A DNA stretch of 34,706 bases, taken from the NCBI RefSeq assembly GCF_943913055.1, contig NZ_CALTWS010000002.1, positions 1 to 34,706 of the forward strand. Direction: 5' to 3'. The notes beneath the pieces are model-generated. The model was not told where the DNA came from, ran no database searches, and was given only the letters and a program-made list of their open reading frames with translations. Both the position numbers and the translations under genes were made by a program. The DNA comes from an uncultured Brevundimonas sp. (GTDB taxonomy: Bacteria; Pseudomonadota; Alphaproteobacteria; Caulobacterales; Caulobacteraceae). Each line of letters begins with the position of its first letter. Within the stretch, counting starts at the first letter, position 1. Shown one piece after another: positions 23,043-30,711 of this stretch.

Positions 23043-23968
23043 TGGACCACCACCACTTCGGGTGCGCCGCCGCGATAGACGCGAACGGCCGACGATTGCT
23101 GCGGACGGGACGGGGACGCGGTCCTGCCGGAAGGGCCGCCCGTATCGGCATAGGACCGCAGCGAAAGGCTCAGTTCGCCCTCCGCCTTGGCAAGGGCCAG
23201 AACTTCGGCATCCGTCGGGGCGACCTCCAGCGTGGCGGTGGCGCCGACCACGGCCTGGGCATCGTCACCGGCGCGCGTGGACTGGTCGATGGCCAGGACC
23301 TTGATGTTCTGCAGGACGGTGGCCGAGGCGAATTTGGGTCGATCACCCTCTGTCGCGCCGACATTGCCCAGGTTCGTTTCACGGGTCAGGACCACATCCA
23401 CCCGGTCGCCGGGCAGGATGAAGCCGCCCGCCGCCGTATCCACCGCGATGCCGATCGACATCGCCCGCATGCCCGGTTCCAGATAGGCGGCCATGTAGCC
23501 ACTGTCGCCCGCGCGCACGATCTTGCGCGCGATGATCGGTTCGCCGGCCAGTATGGGCTCGCGAACCACCGAGCCGACATAATCGGCCTTGGCTCCACCG
23601 GTCGCGAGGTTGGTCGCGGCGCGGGTCACCGAGGCGACGGCCCCTTCGGGCTTGTCCTCTTCGGGTTTGGTCTCTTCCTCGGGCTTCGCAGCCGCAGGGA
23701 TGGGCACGGAACCGTCGGTGATGAAGGCGGGATTGACCTCGTCGACGGCCCATTCCTTCCAGGCCAGGTCGGCATCGGTCAGACGCTGACCCGGGGCCAG
23801 ATCCTTGGCAGCGACCAGAACCTGGGCCATGGGGCGGGTTTCGGCGGGTGCGGCGGTGGCGACGGCCGTCGGCTCTCCCCCCGAGCCCATGGCGCGGACC
23901 ACGAGGGCCAGGCCGATGGCGGCGACGGCGGCAACTGCGATCACGGCGATTTTTGCAGGCTTCATCAC
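23039..23968 (-). CDS. cpaB: Flp pilus assembly protein CpaB (RcpC)
   Basis: This 309-residue protein has one N-terminal membrane anchor (IAVIAVAAVAAIGLALVV). An SAF-type beta domain follows (VLVAAKDLAPGQRLTDADLAWKEW), with an Asp/Glu/Lys-rich loop (about 95-110). The RcpC core then reads PILAGEPIIARKIVR, AMSIGIAVDTAAGGFILPGDRVDVVLT. It is thought to stabilise the secretin in the periplasm. The stop overlaps the cpaC start by 4 bp. It is separated from cpaA by 131 bp that contain two GTTAACG sites, so a separate promoter is plausible. Confidence 0.94.
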   Translation of the reverse strand: MMKPAKIAVIAVAAVAAIGLALVVRAMGSGGEPTAVATAAPAETRPMAQVLVAAKDLAPGQRLTDADLAWKEWAVDEVNPAFITDGSVPIPAAAKPEEETKPEEDKPEGAVASVTRAATNLATGGAKADYVGSVVREPILAGEPIIARKIVRAGDSGYMAAYLEPGMRAMSIGIAVDTAAGGFILPGDRVDVVLTRETNLGNVGATEGDRPKFASATVLQNIKVLAIDQSTRAGDDAQAVVGATATLEVAPTDAEVLALAKAEGELSLSLRSYADTGGPSGRTASPSRPQQSSAVRVYRGGAPEVVVVQ

Positions 23969-24023
23969 GATCTCCGGCAGGATCGCACCCCCGTCGGAAT
24001 TCGGTTCCGTGGCGCTCTACCGT

Positions 24024-24058
24024 TAACGACCATGCACGGACGGGGGTTAACGCCCCCC
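24024..24058. promoter_or_regulatory. paired TTAAC sites and small GC hairpin upstream of cpaB
   Basis: TTAAC occurs at 24024-24028 and 24048-24052, each followed by G, and the second lies in the loop of a GGGGG/CCCCC stem (24043-24058). TTAAC is a CtrA half-site, but the two are not 7 bp apart as in a full box. Possible regulator binding or a terminator of the cpaA transcript. Confidence 0.3.
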
Positions 24059-24099
24059 TAAACGCCGCGACCGGCGTTCTTCGGCCTATCCGGGTTCGG

Positions 24100-24612
24100 T
24101 CAGCGGGCCAGAAAGGCCTGAACCAGGGGTGATGCCGGATAGGCCATCAGGGCACCGGCGGCGATGGCCACGCCATAGGGAATGTCGCCCTTGGGCTTCA
24201 TCAGCGTCCCGACCCAGTTCGGCGCGCCCACGACCAGAGGCTGGGCATGCTGGCGCGCCAGGATCAGCATCAGGCCGAACAGCCCGCCGATCACGGCGGT
24301 CCACAGGACGAAGGGACCCGTCCCCGCCAGACCCATCCAGAGACAGGTCGCGGCCATCAACTTGGCGTCGCCGCCGCCGAAGACCCGCAGCGCAAACAGC
24401 AGCATGGCGATCAGCAGGGCCGCGACCCCCACACCTACATGCGCCAGCAGAGCCATCCACGGCAGGCCGACGGCCAGGGCGGCCGGAAAGAAACCGATGG
24501 TCAGGGCGACGGATATCCAGTTCGGAATGGTCATGGACGTGATGTCCTTGAGCCCTGCGACGATGGTCAGGGCGGGCATGACCGCGAGCGTGAGAAGGAT
24601 CAGCATGTCCAT
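24100..24612 (-). CDS. cpaA: prepilin peptidase CpaA
   Basis: This 170-residue membrane protease removes the leader from PilA and the TadE-type pseudopilins. The two catalytic aspartates of type IV prepilin peptidases are present: D23 in GLKDITSMTIPN and D82 in the GGGDAKLMAA motif. About five to six membrane helices are visible. It is of the short A24 form lacking the methyltransferase domain. An alternative start two codons later (24606) is possible. It is downstream of pilA, separated from it by a strong terminator, so its expression is likely lower than that of pilin. Confidence 0.95.
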   Translation of the reverse strand: MDMLILLTLAVMPALTIVAGLKDITSMTIPNWISVALTIGFFPAALAVGLPWMALLAHVGVGVAALLIAMLLFALRVFGGGDAKLMAATCLWMGLAGTGPFVLWTAVIGGLFGLMLILARQHAQPLVVGAPNWVGTLMKPKGDIPYGVAIAAGALMAYPASPLVQAFLAR

Positions 24613-24671
24613 GCCGAACGGTTAGGGTGAACCGGTTAAGGTCCGGTTGCTCGCCGACACAGGCAAGGCAA

Positions 24672-24702
24672 AGAAAAAGGCCGGAGCGTCTCCGCTCCGG
24701 CC
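24672..24702 (-). terminator. intrinsic terminator after pilA
   Basis: GGCCGGAGCG and CGCTCCGGCC form a 10-bp perfect stem (24679-24702) with a 4-nt loop. On the minus strand the stem is followed by TTTTTC. Between pilA and cpaA, it should give much more pilin mRNA than mRNA of the assembly genes. Confidence 0.88.
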
Positions 24703-24730
24703 TTGTCCGTAACATACCTGCTGTCGTGGC

Positions 24731-24898
24731 TTAGCCGCCGATGGCACCGGCAACTTCTTCGAAGGCAGCGGTGATGTTCTCACCCAGCAGGGTGACGGCA
24801 CCGATGATCACGACGGCGATCAGGGCGGCGATCAGGCCGTATTCGATGGCGGTGGCGCCCGACTCGTCGGACACGAACTTGGAAATGAACTTGGTCAT
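24731..24898 (-). CDS. pilA: Flp/PilA major pilin
   Basis: This 55-residue gene encodes MTKFISKFVSDESG followed by ATAIEYGLIAALIAVVIIGA and a short C-terminal tail ending in AIGG. It is a typical Flp pilin: short leader, predicted cut by CpaA after Gly14, Glu at +5 and Tyr at +6, then a hydrophobic assembly helix. Length is typical for the family. It is the first gene of the minus-strand pilus block, followed by a strong terminator and cpaA. The ribosome-binding site is purine-rich (GAAAGAG). In Caulobacter pilA is activated by CtrA, and one CtrA-like box is seen upstream. Confidence 0.97.
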   Translation of the reverse strand: MTKFISKFVSDESGATAIEYGLIAALIAVVIIGAVTLLGENITAAFEEVAGAIGG

Positions 24899-25176
24899 GT
24901 GTGTTCTCTTTCAAAAAAGGTCTAGCGGACAACTGTGGGAGAGGTCGGTCGCCCGCTTCACCCCCGTAACAATGCCCATAAACACCATCCGAAGTTAAGG
25001 TGAGGTAGTGCGTCATGGTTACTTTCAAATTTACCTTTTGACCCTAATTTTTTTTCTCTCTTGGGGTGCGGATTCTGTATTTGATGCCACTGGTGACGGG
25101 TTCAGCCTTTGTTGAGGATTGCGACCGATGATCGGCCAACGCTCACGCGCGCGCCCGTTCACTGGATATCGACGCC
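24899..25176. promoter_or_regulatory. AT-rich divergent intergenic region between pilA and the secretin-N-like gene
   Basis: This 278-bp region is much more AT-rich than its surroundings, with an eight-T run near 25048-25055. It must hold promoters for both pilA and the divergent operon. A CtrA-like box is at 25018-25033, and a TTAAC half-site (minus strand) at 24994-24998. One GATTC (GANTC) is near 25071-25075. I see no gene in it. Confidence 0.6.
25018..25033 (-). promoter_or_regulatory. possible CtrA box for pilA
   Basis: Read on the minus strand this is TAAA, seven bases (TTTGAAA), GTAAC, matching 7 of 9 defined positions of TTAA-N7-TTAAC. It lies about 120 bp upstream of the pilA start. 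CtrA activation of pilA is established in Caulobacter; binding here is inference. Confidence 0.4.
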
Positions 25177-25605
25177 ATGTCCCGCACCCCACGACTCCTC
25201 GCCCCTATGGTCGGCCTCATGATTGTGGCGGCCCCATTCACGGCCTCGGCGCAGTCCGCGCCTCTCAGAGTCGAGATCGATCAGGCGATGCGCATTCCGC
25301 TCAGAGCGGCCGCCGGCTCGGTCATCGTCGGCAATCCCGCGATCGCCGATGTGACGGTGGTCGATACCAACACACTTTTCATCACCGGCAAGGGCTATGG
25401 GGTGACCGAAATCGTGGCCGTTGATGCCATCGGTCGCACCGTCTTCCAGCGCCAGGTGGTGGTCAGCGACGGTGCCGGCGCGGGCCGGGTCCGCGTCTGG
25501 CGCGGTGGTCAGGCGACCGAGATGGCCTGCGGTTCGTCCTGTTCGCCGAGCGTGCGCGGCGGGTCCGCCGGGGCCAGCAGTTCTGCGCCCTCCACCTCGC
25601 AGTAG
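25177..25605 (+). CDS. stand-alone secretin N-terminal (pilus) domain protein
   Basis: This 142-residue protein has a signal peptide (about 1-25, ending TASAQ). One domain follows that matches the CpaC N-terminal pilus domain: VEIDQAMRIPLRAAAGSVIVGNPAIADVTVVDTNTLFITGKGYGVTEIVAVDAIGR. No secretin core follows. The C-terminal 40 residues are Ser/Ala-rich with two cysteines (ACGSSC), which may form a disulfide or flexible tail. It is the first gene of a divergent operon with two TadE-type genes. A periplasmic accessory role in the Flp pilus is likely; the exact role is unknown. Confidence 0.85.
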   Translation: MSRTPRLLAPMVGLMIVAAPFTASAQSAPLRVEIDQAMRIPLRAAAGSVIVGNPAIADVTVVDTNTLFITGKGYGVTEIVAVDAIGRTVFQRQVVVSDGAGAGRVRVWRGGQATEMACGSSCSPSVRGGSAGASSSAPSTSQ

Positions 25606-25611
25606 ACGGTC

Positions 25612-26142
25612 ATGTGGCGTCGGCATCGATATGGCCCCGATGCTGTGCTTCGGCGTAAGCGCGAAGGCGCTACGGCGGTAGAGTTTGCCATCGTGGCATT
25701 GCCATTCTTCTTCATGATGTTCGCGCTGATGGAGCTGGGCCTGATCTTTGTGCTCGACTCGGTCCTTTCCAACGCACTGATGGGCAGCAGCCGACTGATC
25801 CGTACGGGCCAGGCACAGGCCGCTACGATGACGGCCGAAGAATTTCGAGATGACGTCTGCGGGCGCATGAGCGTGTTCGCCACCCAATGCGACGAACGTA
25901 TCTCCATCGATGTCCGCGTCATCCCCGCCTTTGACACACCGCTGCCCGATCCCATGGCGGATGGCACGACCTTCAACAACAGCCAGCTCACCTTTCAGCC
26001 CGGGACTGTAAACAGCCTTGTCGTGGTCAGGATCTGGTACGAGCAGCCTCTCGCCACAACCTTTCTCGGCCAGGCTTTGTCGAGGCTGAGTGACGGCAGC
26101 GTCCGCCTCATGGCCACGACCGCGTTCAGGAATGAGCCGTGA
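25612..26142 (+). CDS. TadE-type minor pilin
   Basis: This 176-residue protein has a basic N-terminus, then the type IV-like processing region KREGATAVEFAIVALPFFF with Glu at +5 after a Gly, and one hydrophobic helix. The C-terminal periplasmic part has a Cys pair (DVCGRMSVFATQC). TadE-like pseudopilins are cut by the prepilin peptidase and are needed to assemble Flp pili. It lies 6 bp downstream of the secretin-N-like gene, and its stop overlaps the GTG of the next gene. Confidence 0.9.
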   Translation: MWRRHRYGPDAVLRRKREGATAVEFAIVALPFFFMMFALMELGLIFVLDSVLSNALMGSSRLIRTGQAQAATMTAEEFRDDVCGRMSVFATQCDERISIDVRVIPAFDTPLPDPMADGTTFNNSQLTFQPGTVNSLVVVRIWYEQPLATTFLGQALSRLSDGSVRLMATTAFRNEP

Positions 26143-26675
26143 GCGTTCGCTTTTCTGACTGGCGAGGTTTTCGGCGTGACGAGCGCGGCCTGGCGGCGGT
26201 GGAGTTTGCGCTGCTGGCCCCGGTGATGATCCTGCTCTACTTCGGCATGGCTGAGTTGTGTCAGGCGCACATGGCGCACAAGCGAATGACCCACGTCACT
26301 TCGATGGTGGCCGATATGACGGCGCGAACCCAGTCGGTGACGCGGGCCGATCTGAACAGTATCTTCAACATCGGCAATCAGATCATGCAGCCGTTTCCCT
26401 CGGGGCCACTGCAGACCCGGGTGTCAAGTGTGACGCGAGACAACACCGGTGTCGTCAGGGTCAACTGGAGTTTCGGGCGCGGGATGACGCCCCGCACGGG
26501 CACGGTCGTCGTCCCGGATGGTCTGATCAACAATGGCGAAAGCCTGATCATGACGGAATCGATCTACGACTATTCATCGCCGGTCGACAAATTCCTGCCC
26601 GAGATCACCAAGCTGAGGCGCACCTACTATTTGCGTCCGCGAATCACCAATCAGGTGACTTGCTCGGACTGCTGA
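26139..26675 (+). CDS. TadE/TadF-type pseudopilin
   Basis: This 178-residue protein starts at a GTG overlapping the previous stop (GTGA). The processing region is RDERGLAAVEFALLAPVMILLY, with a hydrophobic helix (Glu at +5). The periplasmic part has HKRMTHVTSMVADMTARTQS, then beta-rich sequence, and ends in TCSDC, a Cys pair at the extreme C-terminus. This is probably the second minor pilin (TadF-like). The last 25 bp overlap the convergent pabB gene. No TadG gene follows in this window. Confidence 0.87.
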   Translation: MSVRFSDWRGFRRDERGLAAVEFALLAPVMILLYFGMAELCQAHMAHKRMTHVTSMVADMTARTQSVTRADLNSIFNIGNQIMQPFPSGPLQTRVSSVTRDNTGVVRVNWSFGRGMTPRTGTVVVPDGLINNGESLIMTESIYDYSSPVDKFLPEITKLRRTYYLRPRITNQVTCSDC

Positions 26676-27967
26676 CCGATCAGGGCTTCGGCCAGAGCGC
26701 GGATCTTGGCCTCGGTCTCTTGCAGTTCGGCCTGCGGATCGCTGTCCGCGACGATGCCTGCGCCGGCCAAGGTCCTGAATCGCCAAATGTCATTCGCCCG
26801 CACGAACGATGCCGTCCGGATCAGGACCGAGGCCGTCAGTCTGCCGTCGTCGTCGACATGGAACAGGCTCCCGCACCAGGGTCCGCGCGGAGCTTCGTGC
26901 GCGGCGATCACCTTCATCGCCTGATGCTTGGGGGCCCCGGTGATGGAGCCGGGCGGAAAGGTGGCCTCCAGCAGGTCGGTCGCTGTCGTGCCGTCGTTCG
27001 CCTTCGCCGTGACGGTCGAGACCAGGTGATGCACCGTCGGATGGCTCTCGATCTCGAACAGTCGCTCGACGCGGACCGAGCCGGGCACCGCCACCCGGGA
27101 CAGGTCGTTGCGCATCAGATCGACGATCATCAGGTTCTCGGCCCGATCCTTGGCGCTGTCGCGCAGATCGGCGGCCAGGGCTGCATCGCGCACTGGATCG
27201 TTATCGCGCTTGCGCGTGCCCTTGATCGGCCGCGTCTCGATCCGCCCTTCGTCCGGGTCGAAGGTCAGGAACAGCTCGGGCGAGTTGGAGACGATGGCCC
27301 GGTCGCCGATCTGCCAGAACGCCCCGAAGGCGGCCTCACGCCCCGCCAGCCGCAGGAAAACGTCGAACGGCTCGGCGTCCGGCTTCAACGTGCCGGACCA
27401 GGCGCGGGCGATATTGGCCTGAAACAGCTCGCCCGCCGCGATCCGGTCCACGACATCGGCGACGGCGGCGAGATAGGCCGACGGATGGGCTTCTTCCACG
27501 AAGGCGACGGCCGGTGCGGGCGAGACCTTCGGCGTCACGGCTTGGTCCAGCCAACTCACTGCGCGGTCGCACGCATCCTGCGCCGCCGCAACGTCGACGC
27601 CGCGCCCCACGGCCTCGATTGTCCGGGCCTGATGATCGAACACCAGCATTGCTGGATAGCGTGCCAGCATCAGATCAGGCCAGTCCGACGCCCGCTCACC
27701 CGTCGCCGGTCGCGCCCCGGCGTCATAGGCGATCAGGCCGACCGTGGCTGTGGCAAATTCCGGTTCACGCAAGGCCTCCAGCCGTGTGCTGTCCACCAGC
27801 GGTCCGACATGAACGCGGTCCGGTTCGACCGCTACGAAGGATCGTCGCCCCAGCCCACCTCCATCGGATAGCAGGGCCAGCAAGCCGTCGCGATCCCTCA
27901 ACCCGTTGGCCACCGCCAGCGGTTCGCGCCAGTCGCACGCCCTCACCTGGCGCGCCGCCAAGGTCAT
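26651..27967 (-). CDS. pabB: aminodeoxychorismate synthase component I
   Basis: This 438-residue protein makes 4-amino-4-deoxychorismate from chorismate for folate synthesis. The key motif PIKGTRKR (247-254) has the lysine that marks PabB, where anthranilate synthase has PIAGT. Other family blocks are LFQANIARAW, NSPELFL, NLMIVDLMRNDLSRV, HLVSTVTA and FPPGSITGAPK. No separate PabC or PabA is seen here. The ATG at 27967 overlaps the stop of the phosphatase gene upstream (4 bp), and its end overlaps the convergent pilin gene by 25 bp. Confidence 0.95.
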   Translation of the reverse strand: MTLAARQVRACDWREPLAVANGLRDRDGLLALLSDGGGLGRRSFVAVEPDRVHVGPLVDSTRLEALREPEFATATVGLIAYDAGARPATGERASDWPDLMLARYPAMLVFDHQARTIEAVGRGVDVAAAQDACDRAVSWLDQAVTPKVSPAPAVAFVEEAHPSAYLAAVADVVDRIAAGELFQANIARAWSGTLKPDAEPFDVFLRLAGREAAFGAFWQIGDRAIVSNSPELFLTFDPDEGRIETRPIKGTRKRDNDPVRDAALAADLRDSAKDRAENLMIVDLMRNDLSRVAVPGSVRVERLFEIESHPTVHHLVSTVTAKANDGTTATDLLEATFPPGSITGAPKHQAMKVIAAHEAPRGPWCGSLFHVDDDGRLTASVLIRTASFVRANDIWRFRTLAGAGIVADSDPQAELQETEAKIRALAEALIGQQSEQVT

Positions 27968-28743
27968 GCGCTCAGCCGCTCGCCGATCCGGTCGCGCAGA
28001 GCCGCGTCCACGCCCAGCGCCTGTTCCAGATAGGCGTCGACGGAGCCATGCCGTTCGGTGATGGCCGCCAGCGCGGTTGCGAGAAACACCGCATCGACGC
28101 CCAGAAACGCGACCACCGCCTCATGCGACGCGACGCGGCCTGTCCGCTTCTCCAGCTGGCGCGCGATGGCGGGCGCGCGGGCCTCCAGATCGACGGCGGT
28201 ATTGGTCAGCAGATAGTCGGCCATCATGTCGTCGCGGTGGACGCCCAGCAGGTGATGCGTCAGGGCCGCCAGGGTACCGGTGCGATCCTTGCCGACCGCG
28301 CAGTGGATCAGGACCGGTCGGTCGCTGTCGCCCAAGGCGCGGAAATAGCGGGCGAAGGTGTCCAGATGGCCTTCGTCAAAGGGTAGGGTCCGGTAGGTGT
28401 CGATCATGAAGGCTCGACCGGATACGGGGGTCAGTTCCGCCTCGCGCAGGAACTTCATGTGCGGGGCCTCGCCCCCGTCGTCCAGATCGCTTTCGATCAC
28501 CTGGCCGTCGAAGCCGGCCCATCGTCGCGACGGCTGATCCCGCCGTTCGCTGGGACGACGCAGATCGACCACGGTGGCGATGTTCAGAGCTTCCAGCCGT
28601 TCCAGGTCCGCATCGCTGACGCGTGCCTGATGCCCGGCGCGGAACAGGTGACCGGTCTTGAGCCGCCGCCCCGCCGCCGTGTCGTAGTTTCCGAAATCGC
28701 GGAAATTATCCAGGTCGTCGAAGCGATGAATGCGGTCGGTCAT
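27964..28743 (-). CDS. tyrosine/dual-specificity protein phosphatase
   Basis: This 259-residue protein has the phosphatase loop HCAVGKDRTG (C-x5-R; Cys148), and the N-terminus NFRDFGNYDTAAGRRLKTGHLFRAG is typical of the DSPc-like / Y-phosphatase3 group (PF13350). VVDLRRPSER lies in the expected place. The enzyme may act on phosphotyrosine, phosphoinositide or nucleotide substrates; none is shown. The ATG at 28743 fits. It overlaps pabB by 4 bp, so the two share a transcript, perhaps only by packing. Confidence 0.88.
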   Translation of the reverse strand: MTDRIHRFDDLDNFRDFGNYDTAAGRRLKTGHLFRAGHQARVSDADLERLEALNIATVVDLRRPSERRDQPSRRWAGFDGQVIESDLDDGGEAPHMKFLREAELTPVSGRAFMIDTYRTLPFDEGHLDTFARYFRALGDSDRPVLIHCAVGKDRTGTLAALTHHLLGVHRDDMMADYLLTNTAVDLEARAPAIARQLEKRTGRVASHEAVVAFLGVDAVFLATALAAITERHGSVDAYLEQALGVDAALRDRIGERLSA

Positions 28744-28791
28744 GGGGCGCTTCTAGCCGACCCCATGACCGCTCGCCACCGCATCGATGTC

Positions 28792-29121
28792 TCAGCCCGG
28801 CGCGCCGTTTACCAGCCCCTGCATGGCGTCCAGATAGGCGATGAAGGCCTTGCGTCCCGAAGGGGTCATGCTCGCCTCGGTCAGGGGTTTGCGCCCCTCG
28901 AACCGTTTGCTGACGGTCACGAACCCAGCATCCTCCAGCTTGCGCAGATGCACCGACAGATTGCCGTCCGTGGCCGAGAGCCGGGTCTTCAGGGTGTTGA
29001 AGTCCGCGCTCTCCACCCCGGACAGGATCGCCATGATGCCCAGGCGAACCCGTCCGTGGATGACGTCGTCGATGCGGTTGATGTCGAAACCGTCTTCGAC
29101 CCTTGCCGCGGCCTCGCTCAT
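28792..29121 (-). CDS. winged-helix transcriptional regulator
   Basis: This 109-residue protein has a clear winged-helix domain: IHGRVRLGIMAILSGVESADFNTLKTRLSATDGNLSVHLRKLEDAGFVTVSKRFEGRKPLTEASMTPSGRKAF. This matches the PF13601 (HTH_34) group of small regulators. Its start overlaps the stop of the upstream membrane-protein gene (ATGA). This regulator/membrane-protein pairing is common in bacteria. It could control its own operon through the inverted repeat at 29767-29786. Confidence 0.88.
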   Translation of the reverse strand: MSEAAARVEDGFDINRIDDVIHGRVRLGIMAILSGVESADFNTLKTRLSATDGNLSVHLRKLEDAGFVTVSKRFEGRKPLTEASMTPSGRKAFIAYLDAMQGLVNGAPG

Positions 29122-29741
29122 TTTCCGGCCGCCCGCATGAAGATGTAGCCAGGCAGCCCCATCAGGCCGATCAGGGCCGCCGCATAGGCCAGGTATTGCG
29201 CCGTGCTGCCCGCGAACAGGGCCAGGACGGGTGCGGCGATGAAGCTGGCGATCGACAGGATCCACATGGCCCGCGACCGGTGCATCACGGCGCTGACCGC
29301 CCAGCCCGTGGCATAGAAGACCAGGATGATCGACGGGATCAGGGCCGAGATGACGGGCAGGGTATCGACGCCCAGCTTCCAGCCCAGCGTCACCATCGAG
29401 ACGAACAGGACGAAGATGCCCCAGCCCATGGCCGACCATGCGATGGCCGAGGCCTTGTTGGCCGTCGTCAGAACCGTCTCGGTCCGCCTCAGCTGCGGCG
29501 TCGCGATGGCGATGAAGGCGGCGTAGAACACGCCGGACGCCAGCCAGGGCATCCAGACGGCGTCCATGCCGCCCGGCAGCAGGCCGGTCGCAAAGGCCCA
29601 GTGGCACAGGCTGGCGACGCCGAAAACCAGACCGCCGGTCATCAGAAACGAACCGCCGCGCATGGGCGTGCTGGCTCCCTCTTCGGCGAGCTGGCGCATC
29701 CAGGCGATATCAGCGGGGGTGTCGATAGGGTCGTGGGTCAT
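29118..29741 (-). CDS. hypothetical multi-pass membrane protein, regulator partner
   Basis: The ATG at 29741 is preceded by AAGGAGG at 8 nt, so the 207-residue form is preferred over a longer in-frame start at 29831. About six hydrophobic segments are visible (e.g. GGSFLMTGGLVFGVASLCHW, VISALIPSIILVFYATGWAV, YLAYAAALIGLMGLPGYIFM). I do not recognise a named family. It is coupled by a 4-bp overlap to the winged-helix gene downstream. A membrane sensor or small permease role is possible but not shown. Confidence 0.8.
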   Translation of the reverse strand: MTHDPIDTPADIAWMRQLAEEGASTPMRGGSFLMTGGLVFGVASLCHWAFATGLLPGGMDAVWMPWLASGVFYAAFIAIATPQLRRTETVLTTANKASAIAWSAMGWGIFVLFVSMVTLGWKLGVDTLPVISALIPSIILVFYATGWAVSAVMHRSRAMWILSIASFIAAPVLALFAGSTAQYLAYAAALIGLMGLPGYIFMRAAGK

Positions 29742-29766
29742 GATGAAGTCCTCCTTGAATGCAGAC

Positions 29767-29786
29767 ATACAACAAGTGCTTTGTAT
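29767..29786. promoter_or_regulatory. inverted-repeat operator candidate
   Basis: ATACAACAAGTGCTTTGTAT is a near-perfect palindrome (one extra C in the left arm) in a very AT-rich stretch of a GC-rich genome. It is 26 bp upstream of the membrane-protein start, so it fits an operator for the winged-helix regulator in the same operon. Confidence 0.45.
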
Positions 29787-29835
29787 TGTAAAGTACATTG
29801 TCATGATGGTCTTGCAAGGGCGGCTCGGCATGGCC

Positions 29836-30705
29836 TCAAAGCAGGCTTTTCAGCCCTTCGCGATACGTCGGGTATGTCGGCCGCCAGCCCAGCTCGGCCT
29901 TGGCCCGGGCGTTCGAAAGCCGCTTGGAGTCCAGATAGAAGCGCCGCATGCCGTCGCTCACCGACGGATCGGTCCAGTCGACCTCGGGCGGTTGGGGCAG
30001 CCCCATTTCAGTGGCTGCCCACTCCGTGACCACGTCCGCCGCAGCCGGTTCGTCATCGCACAGCGTGTAGGCCCGGCCTGGGTGGGGTCTGGCCATGGAG
30101 GCGAACAGGCCGCTGACCACGTCGTCCACATGGATGCGATTGAACACCTGTCCAGGCTTGCGCACGCGCCGCGCCGTGCCGTCGCGCAGCCGGTCGATCG
30201 GCGAACGGCCGGGTCCATAAAGCGCGGGCAGCCGAAAAAGCTGCACCGTCAGTCCCATCCCCTGGCCCGCATCCAGCCAGTCGCGCTCGGCCCGCACCCG
30301 GCGCGCGCCCTCCAGGCTGGCGGCGTTCAGGGCGTCGTCCTCGAACGCCCAGCCCTCGTCCCGGTCGCCATAGACGGCTGTCGAGGAGACATAGCCGATC
30401 CAGTCCGGATAGGCCCCCGATGCGGTGATCGCAGGCACCAGGGCCTCAAGCCCCGGACAACCTGACGCCCCTGGAGGCGCGGTGACGAGGATGGCCTTCG
30501 CCCCGCCAACAGCTTGCGTCAGGGCCGTCGCGTCGGCGGGGTCGATGGCATCGAAACCGGAGGCCGCCAGCTCTGCGCGTCGCGCGGGGGCGCGGCTGGT
30601 CAGGACGACGCGATCACCGCGGGCGACCGCTTCCTTCGCGACAGCCTCGCCCAGCCAGCCGCCGCCAAAGATCAGAAGATCGGAACCGACCGCGGACGCG
30701 CTCAT
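29836..30705 (-). CDS. NAD(P)-dependent epimerase/dehydratase, YeeZ-like
   Basis: This 289-residue SDR-fold protein begins LLIFGGGWLGEAVAKEAVARGDRVVLTSR, a nucleotide-binding GxGxxG-like loop. It has the YeeZ-type features YVSSTAVYGDRDEGW (Ser/Tyr region), RLPALYGPGRSPIDRLRDG and a FNRIHVDDVV segment. Atypical SDRs of this kind are poorly characterised; some are linked to sugar or cofactor modification. The start is 6 bp after the sqdB stop, so it is cotranscribed with sqdB and may act in the same pathway. Confidence 0.85.
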   Translation of the reverse strand: MSASAVGSDLLIFGGGWLGEAVAKEAVARGDRVVLTSRAPARRAELAASGFDAIDPADATALTQAVGGAKAILVTAPPGASGCPGLEALVPAITASGAYPDWIGYVSSTAVYGDRDEGWAFEDDALNAASLEGARRVRAERDWLDAGQGMGLTVQLFRLPALYGPGRSPIDRLRDGTARRVRKPGQVFNRIHVDDVVSGLFASMARPHPGRAYTLCDDEPAAADVVTEWAATEMGLPQPPEVDWTDPSVSDGMRRFYLDSKRLSNARAKAELGWRPTYPTYREGLKSLL

Positions 30706-30711
30706 GCGACC

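Noticed and set aside
26258..27871. 537-residue plus-strand frame over the pseudopilin and pabB
   Set aside because: It overlaps two well-supported genes in other frames and has shadow-like composition.
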